Below are positions 61,584 to 64,000 of a DNA stretch of 64,000 nucleotides, piece after piece; position 1 is the first letter of the stretch; each line of letters begins with the position of its first letter. Source of the stretch: Aquimonas sp044377145. Lineage in GTDB: Bacteria > Pseudomonadota > Gammaproteobacteria > Xanthomonadales > Xanthomonadaceae. The notes under the pieces are model-generated. The model saw only the letters and a program-made list of their open reading frames with translations. It was not told where the DNA came from and did not search any database. A program made the position numbers and the translations under genes. Where the stretch lies: positions 62,001 to 126,000 of the forward strand of contig NZ_JBILJQ010000003.1 of the NCBI RefSeq assembly GCF_044377145.1. Direction: 5' to 3'.

Positions 61584-64000
61584 ATGAACGCTGAACACTC
61601 GACAGACCGCCCGCACGCAACCCGCGTCCGCGCATTCCTCTGGCTCATGTTGTTCACGGTCGGGCTCGCCGCGAGCGGGCTCGCCAGTGCCACCGGCTGC
61701 CGCCTGGAGTTCAGCCAAACCTCGCCGATCGCCCTCCTTCCCGGGACCGCCACCACACTCCTGCTGTCGGCGGCGGACGCCGGCAGCGGTGCCTGCACGG
61801 CCGCGAGCTTCAACATCGTCACCCTGAGTGATACCACCGCCGGCACCGCGCTGACGCCCTTGACGGGAACGGCCATGTTCGGCGGTGGCCCGGTCACACT
61901 CAACGTCACCGCACCCAGTAGCGCCGGGGGCAGCGTCACCTGGCAGGCGATCTGTGCCAGCGGCTGCGAGGCCACCAACCCGCCCAATCCGACCTTCACG
62001 GTCAACATCGGTGTCGACGTCTACGCCATGAATTTCTTCAACCCCGCCGGCGGCATCGGCGCGGTCAACGGCGGAGAGACCCGGCCATTCAGCGTCCGTC
62101 TGTTGAAGAACGGCCTGCCCGCCTTCGCTGCAGGTGAGAATCAGGTCTGCTTCGAGTTCACTGCGGGCGGCAACCCGGAAGGCGCTACGCTCAGCGGCGG
62201 CTCGGGCCCATGTGGCAATGGTGGGCGCCTGGTGCAAGCGGACAACACAGGCACCGCGCAGGCACTACTCGTCAGCGCGCCGGGCATGTGCACGCAAACG
62301 CGGGTACGGGCGACCGCAATCGGCTTTCCGGTGCCACAGACGCTTGAGTTCCGATTCGATGGCCAAACTGTTCCAGTGATGAATGCAGTCAATGGCAGCG
62401 GGCAGTCAACGCCGGCAGGAACCGCCTTCGCCAGTCCGTTGAGTGTGGCCCTCGCCTGTCCTGGCCGCGGCCCCCTGACCGACAAGCCCGTCCGCTGGGA
62501 TCGGATCAACAACACCAACATCGAGTTCGCAGGGGGCCTGCCCAGCATCGATACAGTGACAGACGCCGCAGGGCTGACCTCGGTCTCGGTCACCGCCCTG
62601 GCGGCGACCGGTACGACCGCGGCCCGCGCGTGTCTCGAACCGAACTGCACGGTGAGCGTCACCCTGCCCTTGACGGTGCTGCCCGTGGCGGTGCGTGCGC
62701 TTGCCGCGCAGGGCCTGACCCAGTTGGAAGTCGCGCCGGGCACTAGCGTGCCGGTGTCCACGCTGGCTCAGAACGACGGCGTGGCTGCCCCGAACACCGT
62801 GGTGAACTGGGCCGTGGTCGGCGGCAGCGCGGTTCTGGGTGGCGCCGCCACCAGCGCAAATGCCAATGGAGTCGCTTCGAACTCGGTTGCGGCATCGCCC
62901 AGTGCCGGCACTGCGATCATTCGCGCGACCCGCAACGATGCTCCTGCATCCACGGTGGATTTCACTCTCGACATCCCCGTCTATTCTCTCCTCGACGCCA
63001 GTCAGGGCAACCCGACGGTCACCGTGCCACAGGGCCAGCAGTCCACGCTGGCGGTGCAGGTGCAGCGGCAGACCGCAGCCACGCAGAATGCGCCCGGCCG
63101 CTTGGTCAGTTTCGCCGTCAGCAGTGGCCCCGGCCCGGCCAGCCTGCAACCGGTGTCCGGCGGGCTCAGCGACAACAACGGCATCGCGGCCGTGCAGTTC
63201 AGCTCCAGCGCGGTCGGCCTGTTCACCATCGAGGCAAGCTTCAGCCCTGGCCCCGGCTTTCCACCCTCGGTCGCCCTGCTGCAGATCGAGGTCACCGGCA
63301 GCACCAGCAGTCTGCGCATTGTCGAAGCTCCCGAGATTCTGTTCACCGACGAAACCACAGCGGGTGGCATTCGAGTTCGAGCCCTGCGCAGTGGCCAGAC
63401 CGGATTGGTGGGCGCAGCCGGCATCCAGGTGGTCGTGCTGATCTCGCAAGGCTTCGCCACCTTCGCAGAGGGCAGCGCCTTGGTGCAGATGACAACCGAC
63501 GAGGATGGCTACGCGCAGACATCGCCGATTTCGGTCGGCCGCAGCACTGCTCCGCTGGAGTTCGAGATCCGGGCAACCGGCCGTGGCGCGCAGACGCTCA
63601 CGCGCGCGGTAACGCCCTCGATCTACCGGCTGCAGGCACAGACGCCGACCCAGTCGCCGCGCATTGGCGAGCCGGTGGTGCTGCGGACCATCCTGACCCG
63701 ACAAGGCAGTGCTCAGGCCGTGGCCCTGGCCAACGCGGAAATCGACTGGAGCAGCAGCGGTGGCAGCGTAACCCCGGCGCGCAGCCGGACCGATGCGACC
63801 GGCACGGCTGTGACCCGGTTCATTGCAAATGCCGCTGGCGACCAGATCGTTACGGCGCGCCTGAACTCAGCGCCGCAGTCGACGCCGGTCGAAGCACGCT
63901 TCCTGCTGTCGCCTGCCGGAAAAAGCCTGCAGATCGTGTCGGGAGACGCACAAACGGCCGCGGCCGGTGCCGCGCTGCCGTTTCCGGTGGTTGTCGAAGC
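61584..64000 (+). CDS. Large secreted Ig-like (Big_1/invasin-type) domain protein (partial)
   Basis: 805 complete codons are visible with no stop; the C-terminus lies beyond the window. A long signal peptide is present (MLFTVGLAASGLASA after a charged N-terminus). The mature part begins with an N-terminal region containing three Cys pairs (GCRLEFSQT, SGACTA, ICASGCEA), then repeating beta-sandwich units of about 90-110 residues. Units end in patterns such as NANGVASNSVAASPSAGTAIIRA, NGIAAVQFSSSAVGLFTIEASF and ATGTAVTRFIANAAGDQIVTAR, the TDxxGxA...T.....G...V signature of bacterial Ig-like (Big_1) domains found in adhesins and invasins. It may continue for several thousand bases. GAGG is 4 bases before the ATG. 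Confidence 0.85.
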   Translation, partial: MNAEHSTDRPHATRVRAFLWLMLFTVGLAASGLASATGCRLEFSQTSPIALLPGTATTLLLSAADAGSGACTAASFNIVTLSDTTAGTALTPLTGTAMFGGGPVTLNVTAPSSAGGSVTWQAICASGCEATNPPNPTFTVNIGVDVYAMNFFNPAGGIGAVNGGETRPFSVRLLKNGLPAFAAGENQVCFEFTAGGNPEGATLSGGSGPCGNGGRLVQADNTGTAQALLVSAPGMCTQTRVRATAIGFPVPQTLEFRFDGQTVPVMNAVNGSGQSTPAGTAFASPLSVALACPGRGPLTDKPVRWDRINNTNIEFAGGLPSIDTVTDAAGLTSVSVTALAATGTTAARACLEPNCTVSVTLPLTVLPVAVRALAAQGLTQLEVAPGTSVPVSTLAQNDGVAAPNTVVNWAVVGGSAVLGGAATSANANGVASNSVAASPSAGTAIIRATRNDAPASTVDFTLDIPVYSLLDASQGNPTVTVPQGQQSTLAVQVQRQTAATQNAPGRLVSFAVSSGPGPASLQPVSGGLSDNNGIAAVQFSSSAVGLFTIEASFSPGPGFPPSVALLQIEVTGSTSSLRIVEAPEILFTDETTAGGIRVRALRSGQTGLVGAAGIQVVVLISQGFATFAEGSALVQMTTDEDGYAQTSPISVGRSTAPLEFEIRATGRGAQTLTRAVTPSIYRLQAQTPTQSPRIGEPVVLRTILTRQGSAQAVALANAEIDWSSSGGSVTPARSRTDATGTAVTRFIANAAGDQIVTARLNSAPQSTPVEARFLLSPAGKSLQIVSGDAQTAAAGAALPFPVVVE

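Overview
The window is about 64 kb of GC-rich, gene-dense bacterial chromosome with short intergenic gaps. The gene set points to a gammaproteobacterium of the Xanthomonadales/Lysobacterales type: a MutL that keeps its own endonuclease motifs, TraB/GumN and DUF1684 genes beside mutL, a ~1650-residue NAD-dependent glutamate dehydrogenase, a glycine-rich SSB, conserved rng-yhdP-tldD order, and heptameric GGGATTC/GGGAATC-type intergenic repeats. This placement is inference; no rRNA, tRNA, integrase or transposase is visible. Nearly everything looks chromosomal.

Layout. 1-0.6 kb: truncated membrane protein of the DUF5706/Pycsar-effector type. 0.7-8.6 kb: D-amino-acid dehydrogenase-like oxidoreductase, a mutL-DUF1684-TraB operon, glucokinase. 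7.2-15.4 kb: tldD-yhdP-rng and a TerC-like protein. 15.6-20 kb: NTF2-fold protein, GST, ssb with a strong terminator, ispB, dienelactone hydrolase. 20-25 kb: a partner-switching module (STAS protein plus a sensor/PP2C/HATPase fusion) divergent from motAB, then a 163-bp inverted-repeat element. 25-31.5 kb: queuosine-precursor transporter and DUF502; a tightly packed HemJ-like/dicarboxylate symporter/rarA/crcB operon; a pseudo-receiver protein. 31.7-36.6 kb: TPR-OGT glycosyltransferase, GNAT, hutI, BASS transporter. 36.7-44.1 kb: a degenerate ORF, nadK, NAD-GDH and a second dicarboxylate symporter. 44.5-50.6 kb: DUF1266 and small hypothetical genes, a relic of gcvP, and gcvP under a tandem glycine riboswitch. 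50.6-58.9 kb: endonuclease/phosphatase lipoprotein, maf, metallo-hydrolase, S9 peptidase, NhaC and an NSS transporter. 59-64 kb: a secreted caspase-like protein divergent from a long secreted Ig-like protein that runs off the window, with a CRP/Clp-like site between them.

How the genes work together. Amino-acid catabolism recurs: HutI (histidine to glutamate), dicarboxylate/glutamate uptake, NAD-GDH with nadK one base behind it, riboswitch-controlled glycine cleavage, and D-amino-acid oxidation. Sodium-coupled transport is also frequent (two DAACS symporters, BASS, NhaC, NSS). Several genes without a Shine-Dalgarno (ispB, DUF502, OGT) have a -10-like hexamer exactly 6 bases before the ATG, which suggests leaderless mRNAs.

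The best candidates for new biology are the caspase/Ig-like pair, the partner-switch module beside the stator genes, the pseudo-receiver/OGT pair, the inverted-repeat element, and the orphan Pycsar-effector-like protein at the left edge.
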